A DNA stretch of 64,000 bases, from positions 124,001 through 188,000 of the forward strand of contig NZ_AP028929.1 of the NCBI RefSeq assembly GCF_041154385.1, written 5' to 3'. Positions within the stretch are counted from its first letter, which is position 1. Every line of letters starts with the position of its first letter. Positions 11,524 to 20,051 of this stretch are shown here, one piece after another. Origin of the DNA: Streptococcus sp. SN-1. Lineage in GTDB: Bacteria > Bacillota > Bacilli > Lactobacillales > Streptococcaceae. Both the position numbers and the translations under genes were made by a program. The notes below the pieces were generated by a model. It did no database searches. It was not told where the DNA came from and saw nothing but the letters and a program-made list of their open reading frames with translations.

Positions 11524-11957
11524 TAGAAATCAAACGAATCCAACAGCAACCTGACTTGGCTCAAGACATCTACGCTGTCATGGCAGCTGTTTACCCAGTC
11601 AGTCCTTGGACTCTGGAACAAATCCAAGCAGACCTGTCCCAAGATCAGACTTGGTATGCTCTGGCTTATGATGGAGCAGAAGTGATAGGTTTTTTAGCTG
11701 TTCAGGAGAATCTCTTTGAAGCAGAAGTCCTGCAAATCGCTGTCAAACAACCCTATCAGGGTCAGGGAATTGCGTCATCCTTGTTTGCTCAATTGCCGGC
11801 AGATAAGGAAATTTTCCTCGAAGTCAGAAAGTCGAACCACCGAGCGCAAGCATTTTACAAGAAAGAAAAGATGGCGGTCATCGCTGAGCGAAAGGCCTAC
11901 TACCATGACCCAGTCGAGGACGCCATTATCATGAAGAGAGAAATAGATGAAGGATAG
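11520..11957 (+). CDS. rimI: Ribosomal-protein-alanine N-acetyltransferase RimI
   Basis: 145 residues, GNAT fold. The acetyl-CoA loop is [16 protein letters not shown] and the C-terminal [17 protein letters not shown] matches RimI-type proteins. The placement between tsaB and tsaD, overlapping both by a few bases, is the usual Firmicute order and is the main basis for the name. The real acceptor could be a protein other than S18. Confidence 0.88.
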   Translation: MIEIKRIQQQPDLAQDIYAVMAAVYPVSPWTLEQIQADLSQDQTWYALAYDGAEVIGFLAVQENLFEAEVLQIAVKQPYQGQGIASSLFAQLPADKEIFLEVRKSNHRAQAFYKKEKMAVIAERKAYYHDPVEDAIIMKREIDEG

Positions 11958-12957
11958 ATATATTTTAGCATTTGAGACATCCTGTGATGAGACCAGTGTC
12001 GCCGTCTTGAAAAACGACGATGAGCTCTTGTCCAATGTCATTGCTAGTCAAATTGAGAGTCACAAACGTTTTGGGGGCGTAGTGCCTGAAGTAGCCAGTC
12101 GTCACCATGTCGAGGTCATTACAGCCTGTATCGAGGAGGCGTTAGCCGAAGCAGGGATTACCGAAGAGGATGTGACAGCTGTGGCGGTTACCTATGGACC
12201 AGGCTTGGTCGGTGCCTTGCTAGTTGGCTTGTCAGCTGCCAAGGCCTTTGCTTGGGCACATGGACTTCCACTTATCCCTGTTAATCACATGGCTGGTCAC
12301 CTCATGGCAGCTCAGAGTGTGGAACCTTTGGAGTTTCCCTTACTCGCCCTCTTGGTCAGTGGTGGACATACAGAGTTGGTCTATGTTTCCGAGGCTGGTG
12401 ATTACAAGATTGTCGGGGAAACGCGAGATGACGCGGTTGGTGAGGCTTATGATAAGGTCGGTCGTGTCATGGGCTTGACCTATCCTGCAGGTCGTGAGAT
12501 TGATGAGCTAGCTCATCAGGGACAGGATATTTATGACTTCCCTCGTGCCATGATTAAGGAAGATAATCTGGAGTTTTCATTCTCAGGTTTGAAATCTGCC
12601 TTTATCAATCTTCACCATAATGCCGAGCAAAAGGGAGAGAGCTTGTCAACAGAGGACTTGTGTGCATCCTTCCAAGCAGCAGTTATGGATATTCTTATGG
12701 CTAAAACCAAGAAAGCTTTGGGAAAATACCCTGTTAAAACTCTAGTTGTGGCAGGTGGCGTGGCAGCCAATAAAGGCCTCAGAGAACGCCTAGCAGCTGA
12801 AATCACAGATGTCAAGGTTATCATCCCACCACTGCGCCTCTGCGGAGACAATGCAGGTATGATTGCCTACGCCAGCGTCAGCGAGTGGAACAAAGAAAAC
12901 TTTGCAAGCTTGGACCTCAATGCCAAACCAAGTCTTGCTTTTGATACCATGGAATAA
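11947..12957 (+). CDS. tsaD: tRNA N6-adenosine threonylcarbamoyltransferase TsaD
   Basis: 336 residues, the catalytic subunit that moves threonylcarbamoyl to A37 of tRNA. It opens with [15 protein letters not shown]. The metal-binding HMAGHLMA motif is at about residue 115 and the nucleotide loop [10 protein letters not shown] follows. It overlaps rimI by 11 bases. A terminator follows the stop within three bases, closing the tsaB-rimI-tsaD operon. Confidence 0.96.
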   Translation: MKDRYILAFETSCDETSVAVLKNDDELLSNVIASQIESHKRFGGVVPEVASRHHVEVITACIEEALAEAGITEEDVTAVAVTYGPGLVGALLVGLSAAKAFAWAHGLPLIPVNHMAGHLMAAQSVEPLEFPLLALLVSGGHTELVYVSEAGDYKIVGETRDDAVGEAYDKVGRVMGLTYPAGREIDELAHQGQDIYDFPRAMIKEDNLEFSFSGLKSAFINLHHNAEQKGESLSTEDLCASFQAAVMDILMAKTKKALGKYPVKTLVVAGGVAANKGLRERLAAEITDVKVIIPPLRLCGDNAGMIAYASVSEWNKENFASLDLNAKPSLAFDTME

Positions 12958-12959
12958 GG

Positions 12960-12983
12960 AGTCAGCTTAGGGCTGGCTTTTTT
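12960..12983 (+). terminator. Terminator after tsaD
   Basis: AGTCAGC pairs with GCTGGCT (one G-T pair) and is followed by six T residues in all. Confidence 0.75.
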
Positions 12984-13006
12984 GCCCTCTTAAATGTCAG
13001 AATATT

Positions 13007-13036
13007 TTGACAAATGATTGTAAATAATGATATAAT
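13007..13036 (+). promoter_or_regulatory. rgg144 promoter
   Basis: TTGACA (13007-13012) and TATAAT (13031-13036) with an 18-bp spacer. The start point at about 13042 leaves a leader of roughly 20 bases with AGGAGGT. Confidence 0.75.
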
Positions 13037-13060
13037 ATGCAAAAGCTAGGAGGTGGTCAG

Positions 13061-13924
13061 ATGATTGAGAGAATGGAATTGGGAGAATTTTACAAGGAAT
13101 TGCGATTGGCTAGAAAGCTCAAGCAGTCAGATGTGGCTTGTGCTGGTCTAACAGCCTCTCAGTTGTCCAAGTTTGAACTAGGACAGTCTATGCTATCTGC
13201 GGACAAGCTGATCTTAGCCATCCAAGGAATCAATGTGACCTTCGATGAGTTTGGTCATAAGCTCAACAATTATCAAGAATCTCCACATATGCGATTTGGC
13301 AGAAAGGTTGTGGATCGCTTTGCCCACCAAGATATCGCTGGCTTAGAGCAACTGTTGGAGGAAGTCGAGCGAGAACAGATGGCAGAGACCTATCGTCGTT
13401 TGAATGCTATTGTAATTAAAAACGCACTCCATTCACTAGATAAAAGCTGCCCACTGGCAGAGGAGGATAGCGAATTTTTGACTAGCTATCTCTACGCTAT
13501 TGAGTCCTGGACCTGGTTTGAGCTCTATCTTTTTTGCAATACCATGCCTTTCCTAAGCAATCAAGATTTGATATTTTTATCAACCGCTTTAATTGAGAAA
13601 TCTAAAGAATTTAAAGAGTTAGTACATAATCGATTGTATATGAAGCAAGGACTCTTAAATATCTTATCAGAACTCATGGAGCGTAAACTTTTCTCCTACA
13701 TCCCAATCTTTGAAGCCGAGTTGGAGAACATGTTGCGACCATATGATGTTTTTGAGAAAGTATCGTGGCAATTTTTAAAGAAGATGAGTGTCTTTCTTCA
13801 AACCAAAGGAAGCAATCAAAAAGAGATTGAACACTTTATCCAATCTCTGCAAGTATTAGAAAATCCACAATTGATAGCCCTCTTTGAATTGCGTTTTCAG
13901 CAATACAAAGAACTTATCGATTGA
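13061..13924 (+). CDS. rgg144: Rgg-family peptide-responsive transcriptional regulator (Rgg144 type)
   Basis: 287 residues. An N-terminal helix-turn-helix (about residues 5-60, with LTASQLSKFELGQSMLS) is followed by the all-helical Rgg/MutR repeat domain that binds a pheromone. ATG 13061 is used because AGGAGGT lies just before it; an in-frame ATG at 13037 would begin almost at the transcription start. A short hydrophobic peptide gene on the other strand overlaps the 3' end by 11 bases. Downstream are vp1 and its operon. This matches the pneumococcal Rgg144-SHP144-VP1 circuit, in which imported SHP switches Rgg to an activator. Identification rests on gene order and the peptide sequence. Confidence 0.85.
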   Translation: MIERMELGEFYKELRLARKLKQSDVACAGLTASQLSKFELGQSMLSADKLILAIQGINVTFDEFGHKLNNYQESPHMRFGRKVVDRFAHQDIAGLEQLLEEVEREQMAETYRRLNAIVIKNALHSLDKSCPLAEEDSEFLTSYLYAIESWTWFELYLFCNTMPFLSNQDLIFLSTALIEKSKEFKELVHNRLYMKQGLLNILSELMERKLFSYIPIFEAELENMLRPYDVFEKVSWQFLKKMSVFLQTKGSNQKEIEHFIQSLQVLENPQLIALFELRFQQYKELID

Positions 13925-13997
13925 TTAGAAACGGGAAGACGATAACCCACTCCGAAATAAGCAGGAGTATCAGTTGGATTTTTCTTTTTTTCATCAT
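13914..13997 (-). CDS. shp144: SHP144-type short hydrophobic peptide pheromone precursor
   Basis: 27 codons, too short for most gene finders. The precursor starts MMKKRK, has a hydrophobic run QLILLLI, and ends SEWVIVFPFLINR. The C-terminal part closely resembles the SHP144 pheromone I recall (EWVIVIPFLTNL), differing at a few positions. AAGGAGGG sits four to five bases before the tandem ATGs, and a TATAAT (14026-14031, minus strand) lies about 30 bases upstream. It runs convergently into rgg144 and overlaps its last 11 bases. In this family the peptide is exported and trimmed, probably re-imported by the oligopeptide permease, and binds Rgg. Confidence 0.85.
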   Translation of the reverse strand: MMKKRKIQLILLLISEWVIVFPFLINR

Positions 13998-14025
13998 TAT
14001 ATCCCTCCTTGTTAGTAATAACTTT

Positions 14026-14135
14026 ATTATACCAGTGAAATAATCAAATCTACTAAAATCGCAAATGTGAAATTTCTATAAGAAAAAATATCAAATATGC
14101 GATTTTCTAAAATAAGCCAATTTCCATGTTATACT
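14026..14135. promoter_or_regulatory. Divergent shp144/vp1 control region with a perfect inverted repeat
   Basis: AAAATCGCA (14055-14063) and its exact reverse complement TGCGATTTT (14098-14106) lie between two outward-facing promoters: shp144 -10 TATAAT at 14026-14031 (minus) and vp1 -10 TATACT at 14130-14135 (plus). Neither promoter has a good -35, as expected of activator-dependent promoters. Each half-site sits just upstream of one promoter, which is how an Rgg-SHP complex would activate both. Operator assignment is inference. Confidence 0.65.
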
Positions 14136-14214
14136 GTCCTTGTAAAACATTTGAAGCAAATCCTAGGTCGCAGAAGTGGTTTACAAGAAGAAAACAATTG
14201 AAGGAGTATAAAAG

Positions 14215-14403
14215 ATGTTAAATTTACAATTTGCAGAAACGATGGAATTGACAGAAGATGAGTTGCAAGATGTTAGAGGAGGCAACACTGTGGTTAACCC
14301 AGGCGGTGGAATTGGAGTAGGCTTAGGAGCACCTTGGTCAATCACTAATTTCTGGAAGAAATATTTTAACCATGATTCTTCCACTGTTAATCGTCGTCAT
14401 TGA
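14215..14403 (+). CDS. vp1: VP1-type secreted double-glycine peptide
   Basis: 62 residues. The leader runs to a double-glycine site: TMELTEDELQDVRGG, with the L..EL..GG spacing recognised by ABC peptidase-exporters such as ComAB or BlpAB. The mature part (39 residues) begins NTVVNPGGGIGVGLG and ends in a basic, His/Asn-rich tail. An AAGGAG site precedes the ATG. This fits the pneumococcal virulence peptide VP1, a signalling rather than a killing peptide, under Rgg144 control. No immunity gene is obvious, although a CPBP protein follows. Confidence 0.82.
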   Translation: MLNLQFAETMELTEDELQDVRGGNTVVNPGGGIGVGLGAPWSITNFWKKYFNHDSSTVNRRH

Positions 14404-14408
14404 TATTT

Positions 14409-14448
14409 AAAGCCCTTGCCTTTGTTTGGGTTAGGGCTTTCTTTATTT
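14409..14448 (+). terminator. Attenuating terminator between vp1 and the CPBP gene
   Basis: AAAGCCCT and AGGGCTTT form a perfect 8-bp stem followed by CTTTATTT. It would make a short abundant vp1 transcript with partial readthrough into the protease and exporter genes, which have no other clear promoter. Confidence 0.75.
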
Positions 14449-14469
14449 CGTAATATAGGAGAAAATAGG

Positions 14470-15135
14470 ATGAAAAAGATAATCTCACGCTACTACTTTA
14501 TTATAGCTGCTCTACTAGTTATTGCTGACCAGAAGTTCAGTGGTCTGGTTTTATCTAGCGACTTTGCTCTTGGTCTATCTGACTTTACCTATTATCTGTC
14601 GGATATGATGTTGAATTTTCTTGTGGTTTTATTTGCTCTTATTGTTATGATTTGGTCGGGGAAATGGCAGAAAATCAACAATAGAAAGTTTAAAAGATCC
14701 TATCTTTTCTATTCCTTCCTAGCTCTGCTTGCTTTTGTTGCTTGGAATTTTGTCACCTTTTTTCTTTTCCCACCTACTCGAAATGAAATTTCTTATCAAC
14801 ATGCTGCTCCTACTTTTACAGGAGCTACGGCATTTTTGATGTATTTTTTTTATCCTGTGATTGCAGGTCCCATTTTTGAAGACATGATTTATCGTGGATT
14901 AGTGATGACTGCTCTGGAAAAAGGAAAGAAATGGGGGCTAGATGTACTTGGTTCCGCTGTTTTATTTGGGGTTTCGCACATTAGTAATCACGGTTGGGTA
15001 TTGACAGACTTTGTCTTCTATATGGGTGGCGGACTCATATTTGCTGTCTTGTTTAGAGTGACCAAGTCCATTTATTGGCCTATTGGGCTGCATATAGTCT
15101 ACAATGGCATTGGTCAGATTTTGATGTTACTGTAA
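14470..15135 (+). CDS. CPBP-family intramembrane metalloprotease
   Basis: 221 residues with about six to seven membrane segments. The CPBP (Abi/CaaX-like) motifs are present: FEDMIYRG (motif 1; the usual EE pair is ED here), FGVSHI (motif 2 His) and LHIVYNG (motif 3). ATG 14470 follows AGGAGAAAATAGG. In bacteriocin and peptide loci such proteins process peptides or protect the producer. Its place after vp1 suggests maturation or tolerance of VP1; inference only. Confidence 0.83.
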   Translation: MKKIISRYYFIIAALLVIADQKFSGLVLSSDFALGLSDFTYYLSDMMLNFLVVLFALIVMIWSGKWQKINNRKFKRSYLFYSFLALLAFVAWNFVTFFLFPPTRNEISYQHAAPTFTGATAFLMYFFYPVIAGPIFEDMIYRGLVMTALEKGKKWGLDVLGSAVLFGVSHISNHGWVLTDFVFYMGGGLIFAVLFRVTKSIYWPIGLHIVYNGIGQILMLL

Positions 15136-15206
15136 TTTTGGTTGTTAGTAGTATCGCGGTCTATCCTTGGGGAAAGAGTCCCATTTGAATTTAAAAAGGA
15201 GTTGTG

Positions 15207-16433
15207 ATGAAAGTATTTCTTCAAAATAGAAATTTTAGGCAATTAACCATCAACCAGTGGATTTCAACGGTTGGGGATACGATTTTTTATCTGGCCTTTT
15301 TGAATTATGTGGCAGATGCATCTTTTGCCCCTTTGGCGATTTTACTGATCACGATTTCAGAAACCCTTCCTCAAGTTCTGCAAATCTTTCTGGGAGTTTT
15401 GGCGGATTTTCAACATCATCGTGTCCTAAAATATACAATGATTAGTTTTGCAAAATTTTTGCTTTACTCTATCGTTTCTTTATCACTTTCAGGGCAGTCC
15501 TTTTCCTTGTTATTAGTAGCATTTATTTGTCTGATTAACCTCTTATCTGACACATTGAGTTATTTTTCAGGCGCCATGCTCACTCCGATTTTCATTAGAA
15601 TTATTGGGCAAGACCATCTGGCAGAAGCTATTGGATTTAAACAGTCAACTGTTAGTTTAGTGAAAACAATCAGTAATATTCTAGGAGGAGTCTTACTAGG
15701 TATTCTATCTATCCAGTCTATTTCCTTACTGAATGCTCTGACCTTTTTAATCGCATTTTTAGGTATTCTTTTCATAAAAACAGACCTCTTGAAAGTAGAA
15801 AAAACGATTAGCTATCAAGAAGGACTCTCTGTAAAATCCTTTTGCCAGCATCTGCTCCAATCATCAAAATTGATATGGAATATGAATAAGGTGCTCTTGG
15901 TTTTGTTTATTATCTCTATTAGTCAAGCAGTGATAAATGTTACAGTTCCTGTTTCTACTCTGTTTTTGAGGAATCAGCCCTTTTTGAATTTACAAACAGG
16001 TCAATCTCTTGCCTTGTTATCCACCCTTGAATTGTCAGCCCTTATTGTCGGAAGCCTTGTGAGTGGCTATCTGAAGAATACAATCTCCATAAAACTAGCC
16101 CTATATGCCTCGCTTATTATCCAATTACTCCTTTTAGTTGGCTTTGTGGCAGTTCGTTTTGACTGGATTCTTATCTTTAGTGCCTTGGATGCCTTTTTCG
16201 CAGGTATCCTCTCTCCTCGATTACAGGAACTCATTTTTAAACAAATACCTGAGGAGTCAATGGGAGCAGTTCAATCCTCTATCGGTGCCATTACAGTTGT
16301 TTTACCTAGCTTATTTACAATAGCTTTGGTAACCATTGCTACTAGCTTTGGAACTCTGGCAGTTAGCTTTGTTTTATTGCTATTTCTTCTAGCTGCCTTT
16401 ATCATACTCTTGAATATCCGTGAAAACATTTAG
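15207..16433 (+). CDS. MFS transporter linked to the vp1 locus
   Basis: 408 residues, twelve predicted membrane spans, major facilitator type. It opens MKVFLQNRNFRQLT, strongly reminiscent of the MFS protein at 25308 (MKLFLNHHLFRILT), so the two are paralogues and both follow an rgg gene. AAAAAGGAG precedes ATG 15207. It is likely part of the Rgg144-controlled operon. Substrate unknown; efflux of a peptide or small molecule is possible. Confidence 0.82.
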   Translation: MKVFLQNRNFRQLTINQWISTVGDTIFYLAFLNYVADASFAPLAILLITISETLPQVLQIFLGVLADFQHHRVLKYTMISFAKFLLYSIVSLSLSGQSFSLLLVAFICLINLLSDTLSYFSGAMLTPIFIRIIGQDHLAEAIGFKQSTVSLVKTISNILGGVLLGILSIQSISLLNALTFLIAFLGILFIKTDLLKVEKTISYQEGLSVKSFCQHLLQSSKLIWNMNKVLLVLFIISISQAVINVTVPVSTLFLRNQPFLNLQTGQSLALLSTLELSALIVGSLVSGYLKNTISIKLALYASLIIQLLLLVGFVAVRFDWILIFSALDAFFAGILSPRLQELIFKQIPEESMGAVQSSIGAITVVLPSLFTIALVTIATSFGTLAVSFVLLLFLLAAFIILLNIRENI

Positions 16434-16459
16434 CGAAGAATGTGTATATTATATGTTTG

Positions 16460-16480
16460 AGACTGGATTCCAGTCTGTTT
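16460..16480 (+). terminator. Hairpin, possible terminator of the vp1 operon
   Basis: AGACTGGA/TCCAGTCT form a tight 8-bp stem followed by GTTT. The T run is short. Confidence 0.45.
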
Positions 16481-16525
16481 ATGATGGCTACAATCAGCAG
16501 ACTGTTAAATTTTTGAGAAAGTTGC

Positions 16526-16554
16526 TTGACACTTCAGACCAATCGGTTTATAAT
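16526..16554 (+). promoter_or_regulatory. tetR promoter with likely autoregulatory operator
   Basis: TTGACA (16526-16531) and TATAAT (16549-16554), spacer 17 bp. The spacer contains GACCAATCGGTTT, the kind of short dyad bound by TetR-family proteins, in a position that would block RNA polymerase. Confidence 0.65.
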
Positions 16555-16576
16555 TAAAAAATGTAGAGATAAATAC

Positions 16577-17203
16577 ATGAGAAAAGAAGAAAAAACAAGA
16601 CTACGAAGAGAGAAAATCATTACCGCTGCTTTGTTTGAATTTGCTACAAAAGGCTATCAAGGTTTTGTCATCAATGAACTTTGTAAAGTGGATGGTATTT
16701 CCAAAGGAGTTTTGTATCATAATTTTTCAGGGAAATCAGACCTCTATCTAACTTGTTTTCAGGAGAGTTTTGAGAAAGCTTTGGCAGTGTTTCTGGGGGT
16801 GGAAGGTCAAGTGCCCTCCTTAGCTGATTATATGGAAAGACGTCACCAATTTTATCAGCAATACCCAGAACATAGCCACATTTTCTTTGAGGCAATGATT
16901 GCGACACCAGAAGAATTGGAAGCAGACATTGCACCACAGAAAGCTATCTTTTTGGACTTGAATGAACAAGTTTGTCAAAAACTTATATCAGAATCCAAAC
17001 TGAAAGAGCATATTGATGAGAAACGAGCTATGGACTATCTGCGATTGATTCAGGATATGTTTCGTTCCTATTATTTAACTGTTTCGTCAGATAGCAGTTT
17101 GCCTGACTTGGTTTCAGGATATGAACATCAATTATCACAGGTTTTGGATATGATGATTTATGGAATACTAGAGGAAGATTCCTCTAAAAAAGGAGAAAAA
17201 TAA
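16577..17203 (+). CDS. TetR/AcrR-family transcriptional repressor
   Basis: 208 residues. The N-terminal HTH spans about residues 9-55 (RREKIITAALFEFATKGY, then ISKGVLYHNFSGKSDLY), followed by a helical ligand domain without recognisable sequence. ATG 16577 is chosen because the in-frame ATG at 16526 overlaps the -35 element of its own promoter. The last base overlaps the first of the DUF308 membrane gene, so the two form an operon probably controlled by this repressor. Confidence 0.85.
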   Translation: MRKEEKTRLRREKIITAALFEFATKGYQGFVINELCKVDGISKGVLYHNFSGKSDLYLTCFQESFEKALAVFLGVEGQVPSLADYMERRHQFYQQYPEHSHIFFEAMIATPEELEADIAPQKAIFLDLNEQVCQKLISESKLKEHIDEKRAMDYLRLIQDMFRSYYLTVSSDSSLPDLVSGYEHQLSQVLDMMIYGILEEDSSKKGEK

Positions 17204-17715
17204 TGTCGAAAATTTGGAAATGGTTGTTACTAATTGCGGGTATTTTTGCAGTTTTTGCAGGTTTTAATATGTTTGCACATCCTCTTATTAGCTTGGCTTC
17301 CATGACTTTCTGGTTTGCACTTGTATTTGCAGTTCAAGGGATTTCTGAGATTGTACAATACTTCAAATCAGAAGAAAAGCATGGCTGGAATTTATTTGGA
17401 GGAATTGTTACCCTCATCCTCGCTCTTACCTTGTTCTCAGGTAGCTTTATTGAAATGGTAACATTTGTACCATTTATCATTTCTTTATGGGCCTTGACAA
17501 ATGGTATTACAAAAACTATCGTTGGTTTCAAGGTTCGTAAGACGGATAAATCGGTAGGTACCCCTCTAGTTTGGATGGGGATTTTAGGAATCGTAGCAGG
17601 TTTAATCATGATGGGACACCCATTGATGACCGGTCTCTATATTAGTTACACCATTGCCTTTGTCTTTATTTATCAAGGTATTGTGGCAATTGTTCAATTC
17701 TTCAAGATTAAATAA
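17203..17715 (+). CDS. DUF308 (HdeD-like) membrane protein
   Basis: 170 residues with six hydrophobic segments in a repeated pattern, IAGIFAVFAGFNMFAHP and GIVAGLIMMGHP, the internal repeat typical of the HdeD/DUF308 family. HdeD is linked to acid resistance in enterobacteria; the role here is unknown. It directly follows a TetR gene that probably regulates it. Confidence 0.8.
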   Translation: MSKIWKWLLLIAGIFAVFAGFNMFAHPLISLASMTFWFALVFAVQGISEIVQYFKSEEKHGWNLFGGIVTLILALTLFSGSFIEMVTFVPFIISLWALTNGITKTIVGFKVRKTDKSVGTPLVWMGILGIVAGLIMMGHPLMTGLYISYTIAFVFIYQGIVAIVQFFKIK

Positions 17716-17726
17716 GAATAAAATGG

Positions 17727-17758
17727 AGTCTGTCTGATTACAATCAGCAGACTTTTTT
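17727..17758 (+). terminator. Terminator after tetR-DUF308
   Basis: AGTCTG-CTGATT pairs with AATCAG-AGACT, with single-base bulges, followed by six T residues. Confidence 0.8.
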
Positions 17759-17775
17759 CTCTTTCCTGAATGTGT

Positions 17776-17781
17776 TATAAT
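17776..17781 (+). promoter_or_regulatory. -10 element upstream of azlCD
   Basis: TATAAT in TGTGTTATAATAG, with no strong -35. If used, the azlC leader is about 170 bases long and contains the BOX repeat. Confidence 0.5.
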
Positions 17782-17816
17782 AGTCCATGCTATGGCTGGA
17801 GCCTTTTCAGCCTACT

Positions 17817-17932
17817 TATACTCTTCGAAAATCTCTTCAAACTGCGTCAGCTTCTATCTGCAACCTCAAAACAATGTTTTGAGCAACCTGTGGCCAGCTT
17901 TCTAGTTTGCTCTTTGATTTTCATTGAGTATT
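17817..17932 (-). repeat. BOX repeat in the azlC leader
   Basis: The ends read TATACTCTTCGAAAATC and GATTTTCATTGAGTATT, the two termini of the pneumococcal BOX element. The inner segment, AACCTCAAAACAATGTTTTG, folds on itself. It lies in inverse orientation to azlC, between the -10 and the start codon. Confidence 0.88.
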
Positions 17933-17955
17933 ATTAAGACAATATGAGGAGAAAG

Positions 17956-18651
17956 ATGAAAGAAAAAGGATTTTGGGAGGGGGCGCAGGCGGCCATGCCA
18001 ACGGCCCTTGGTTATGTCAGTATTGGCTTGGCCTGTGGGATTATTGGTGCGCCCTATGTGACACCTGTTGAGATGGGCTTGATGAGCCTCTTTGTTTATG
18101 CTGGGAGTGCCCAGTTTGCCATGTTGGCACTGATTGCGGTTCAAGCACCTGTGGCAGCTATTGCTATGACGGTCTTTTTGATTAATTTGCGTCTCTTTTT
18201 GTTGAGTTTGCATGCGTCAACCTATTTCCGTCATACCAGTCTCTGGCAAAATATCGGTATGTCTAGTCTCTTGACGGATGAGACTTATGGCGTTTTGATG
18301 GGCGAGTTAGCCCATACAGACAAGGTCAATCCTATGTGGATGCACGGAAACAATCTCAACAGCTATGTGGCTTGGTTTGTGGGAACAGTTGTCGGAACGG
18401 CTCTGGGTGGTCTGCTGCCAAATCCAGAAATCTTTGGCTTGGATTTTGCCCTGGTTGGGATGTTCATTGGAATTTTTGCTTCGCAATTCCAGATTATGCA
18501 AAGACGGATTCCTGTCCGCAATCTGCTCATTATCCTAGCAGTTGTTGCGGTGTCCTTCTTTTTACTCTTAACAGTGGTGTCTCAGTCGCTAGCTGTTCTG
18601 TTTGCGACCTTGCTAGGTTGTACAATGGGGGTGGTTTTAGATGGTCAGTAA
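17956..18651 (+). CDS. azlC: Branched-chain amino acid exporter large subunit AzlC
   Basis: 231 residues, six or seven membrane spans. AzlC-family features are GFWEGAQAAMPTALGY at the N-terminus and VYAGSAQFAML. With AzlD it forms a small two-subunit exporter for branched-chain amino acids or analogues. The ATG at 17956 follows GAGGAG closely; an in-frame ATG at 17944 is an alternative giving four more residues. It overlaps azlD by 11 bases. Confidence 0.9.
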   Translation: MKEKGFWEGAQAAMPTALGYVSIGLACGIIGAPYVTPVEMGLMSLFVYAGSAQFAMLALIAVQAPVAAIAMTVFLINLRLFLLSLHASTYFRHTSLWQNIGMSSLLTDETYGVLMGELAHTDKVNPMWMHGNNLNSYVAWFVGTVVGTALGGLLPNPEIFGLDFALVGMFIGIFASQFQIMQRRIPVRNLLIILAVVAVSFFLLLTVVSQSLAVLFATLLGCTMGVVLDGQ

Positions 18652-18964
18652 GTATCTTTTATTAGCAGTTATTTTCTCTGGCTTGGTGACTTGGATTCCC
18701 CGTATGATTCCCTTCATCTTGGTCAAGTATAAGGGCTTGCCTGCAATCGTTGAGCGTTTTTTGAAATTCTTGCCCGTTTCTATTATCTTTGCCTTGATTC
18801 TTTCAAGCGTAGTGACAGGCAAGGTTGGGAGTCTTCCTCAAATCAAATGGCTGGACTTCTTAGCAGTCTTTCCAACAGCTTGGGTAGCCTTTCGCTACCG
18901 CAATCTAGTCGGAACAGTTCTCTTTGGAGTTGTCTTGATTGCCGTCCTACGTTTACTATTTTAA
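18641..18964 (+). CDS. azlD: Branched-chain amino acid exporter small subunit AzlD
   Basis: 107 residues, three or four membrane spans, with the family start LAVIFSGLVTWIPRMIPFIL and the FLKFLPVSI segment. It overlaps azlC, the invariant arrangement for this transporter. Confidence 0.9.
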   Translation: MVSKYLLLAVIFSGLVTWIPRMIPFILVKYKGLPAIVERFLKFLPVSIIFALILSSVVTGKVGSLPQIKWLDFLAVFPTAWVAFRYRNLVGTVLFGVVLIAVLRLLF

Positions 18965-19034
18965 ATGGGCTATAAAGAAAATCTATCACAGAGATAGATA
19001 TCATATAATGGCATAATTACTTTTTTTCTGATAA

Positions 19035-19898
<864 letters not shown>

Positions 19899-19904
19899 TT
19901 TCTT

Positions 19905-19947
19905 GAAATCATCCATTCTGAGTAAGGTGGGTGATTTCTCAGTTTTT
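19905..19947 (+). terminator. Terminator after the binding lipoprotein
   Basis: GAAATCATCC pairs with GGGTGATTTC, followed by TCAG and TTTTT. Confidence 0.7.
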
Positions 19948-19951
19948 AGGG

Positions 19952-19970
19952 ATATAGTTTTAAACTATAT
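19952..19970 (+). promoter_or_regulatory. CmhR-type operator upstream of metQ
   Basis: A perfect palindrome, TATAGTTTTAAACTATA, with one more matched base on each side. It matches the reported pneumococcal CmhR (MetR-like) site TATAGTTTSAAACTATA apart from the central base. It lies about 80 bases before metQ and would tie the operon to methionine/cysteine status. Confidence 0.75.
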
Positions 19971-19986
19971 ATCTGACTATCTAATA

Positions 19987-20012
19987 ACAATTTGTGAAAT
20001 TAAACAAATTGT
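19987..20012 (+). promoter_or_regulatory. Inverted repeat in the metQ promoter region
   Basis: ACAATTTGT (19987-19995) and ACAAATTGT (20004-20012) are perfect inverted copies. TTGTGA and GATACT with a 17-bp spacer form a possible promoter in the same stretch, so the repeat could be an operator over the promoter. Confidence 0.5.
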
Positions 20013-20051
20013 GAGATACTAGTACGGTATTATTTTTAAGGAGAAAGAATC

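Noticed and set aside
12996-13010. CodY box before the rgg144 promoter
   Set aside because: At least three mismatches to the consensus; too weak to call.
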